Source: an uncultured Clostridia bacterium
Lineage (GTDB): Bacteria > Bacillota_A > Clostridia > Oscillospirales > Ruminococcaceae
Direction of reading: 5' to 3'
Assembly (NCBI GenBank): GCA_947169455.1
Contig: CAMVPV010000104.1
Location: 1-5,883 of the forward strand
Length of the DNA: 5,883 nt
Shown here: in pieces, positions 5,450 to 5,883 of the stretch
Position numbering within the stretch: the stretch's first letter is position 1
Layout: every line of letters begins with the position of its first letter
Program-made: the position numbers and the translations under genes
Notes under the pieces: generated by a model
Database searches by the model: none
Seen by the model: the letters and a program-made list of their open reading frames with translations, nothing else
What the model was told of the DNA's origin: nothing

Positions 5450-5683
5450 TCACATCTCCGCTTCCGTGAGAAGAGTTCAGAATCGTCCTATCGTATCTCC
5501 ATCAGGCACCTCATCCGGAGAGTTGATACAGTAAAATGCTGAAAAGGCTCTGCTGTCAAGAACCTCATTCATAACCTTCATGTCTGCAAGATCATAGAGA
5601 TTTTGAAGGATGAATACTCTTATCATCAATTCCAGTGGGTATGGTTTGTTGCCGCGCTCTCCTTTGTAATAGAACGGCTGTAC
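5450..5683 (-). pseudogene. IS5-family transposase fragment
   Basis: On the minus strand an open stretch of 68 codons (5683-5480) reads GERGNKPYPLELMIRVFILQ, then NLYDLADMKVMNEVLDSRAF, then SPDEVPDGDTIGRF. This is the N-terminal DUF772 part of IS5-family transposases (YPLE-M-R...DSRAF..F...PDxTTIxxFR). Translation stops at TGA 5479-5477 exactly where relatives continue with Arg (IGRFR), then resumes as TLLTEAEM before a second TGA at 5452-5450. There is no start codon (the frame begins after a stop at 5686-5684), no catalytic DDE domain and no visible terminal inverted repeats. It is a dead fragment. Its end 2 bp from the frdB stop suggests that it replaced the operon's original downstream sequence, including any terminator. 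Confidence 0.85.
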
Positions 5684-5857
5684 TCACAGGCGGATGTGCT
5701 TGACAAGAAAATAACGGCTTGTGAAAAACAGATCGCCGCCGCTAAAGAGAATATCCGTATCTAGACCGAGCTGTATGATTCGGGAATGATACTTGAATAT
5801 GAATTGACAGAAGCCAAGGTGACACTGAAAAAACTGGATGCCTTACGGGGAATTTAA
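5681..5857 (+). pseudogene. C-terminal remnant of a TolC-like coiled-coil protein
   Basis: One plus-strand frame reads SQADVLDKKITACEKQIAAA, meets a TAG at 5762-5764 (probably a former Gln or Lys codon), and goes on with ELYDSGMILEYELTEAKVTL and KKLDALRGI to a TAA at 5855-5857. The long charged helix followed by a (Y)-x-x-G-M-I-x-x-x-(E/D)-L-x-x-A turn resembles the C-terminal repeat of TolC/outer-membrane-efflux-like proteins, which are also found in clostridia. A large serine recombinase coiled coil is an alternative. There is no start codon or ribosome site, and the left edge merges with the transposase fragment, so the upstream part is lost. Bases 5858-5883 hold nothing I can identify. 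Confidence 0.45.
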
Positions 5858-5883
5858 GAGGGAATTCCTTTCTCTGTTTAAGA

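Overview
The window looks like chromosome of a Gram-positive anaerobe of the Clostridia, most likely Oscillospiraceae/Ruminococcus-like. Reasons: strong AAGGAG-type ribosome sites, vegetative promoters of the TTGA(C/T)T-N17-TATAAT kind, heavy use of ATA (Ile) and AGG/CGG codons, and protein sequences that resemble clostridial family members. The organism is inferred; no rRNA or species marker is present.

Left third (1 to about 1300) is mobile-element debris. It holds the C-terminal end of an unidentified protein, a long imperfect hairpin, a small intact excisionase-like helix-turn-helix gene (291-491), a perfect 20-bp palindrome next to a second hairpin sharing the AAACGTGAA motif with the first, a frameshifted small gene (708-838), a strong hairpin that works best as a minus-strand terminator (828-857), and a frameshifted coiled-coil gene remnant (901-1150). 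No integrase is present, so the excisionase-like gene is orphaned here.

Middle (1308-2577): a minus-strand Na+/phosphate cotransporter family gene that keeps the first membrane segment with its QSSSA motif and the C-terminal PhoU-like domain, but lacks roughly 200-250 residues of the usual transport domain, with the frame preserved. It is divergent from the next operon. The intergenic space carries one good promoter for each direction.

Right half (2578-5448) is the functional core: a compact three-gene operon in the order cytochrome b, flavoprotein, iron-sulfur protein. It encodes a menaquinone-type succinate:quinone oxidoreductase, probably a fumarate reductase. The membrane subunit has four histidines on its first four predicted helices, as expected for a five-helix diheme cytochrome b. 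The flavoprotein keeps its active-site residues but has Gln39 where histidine normally binds FAD covalently. The iron-sulfur protein has all 11 cluster cysteines. The genes are translationally packed (8-bp gap, then an 11-bp overlap). Together they would take electrons from menaquinol through hemes and three Fe-S clusters to FAD and reduce fumarate to succinate.

Right end (5449-5883) is debris again: an antisense fragment of an IS5-family transposase starting 2 bp after the operon's stop codon, then the C-terminal remnant of a TolC-like coiled-coil protein with an internal stop. The intact respiratory operon is therefore flanked on both sides by decayed genes.
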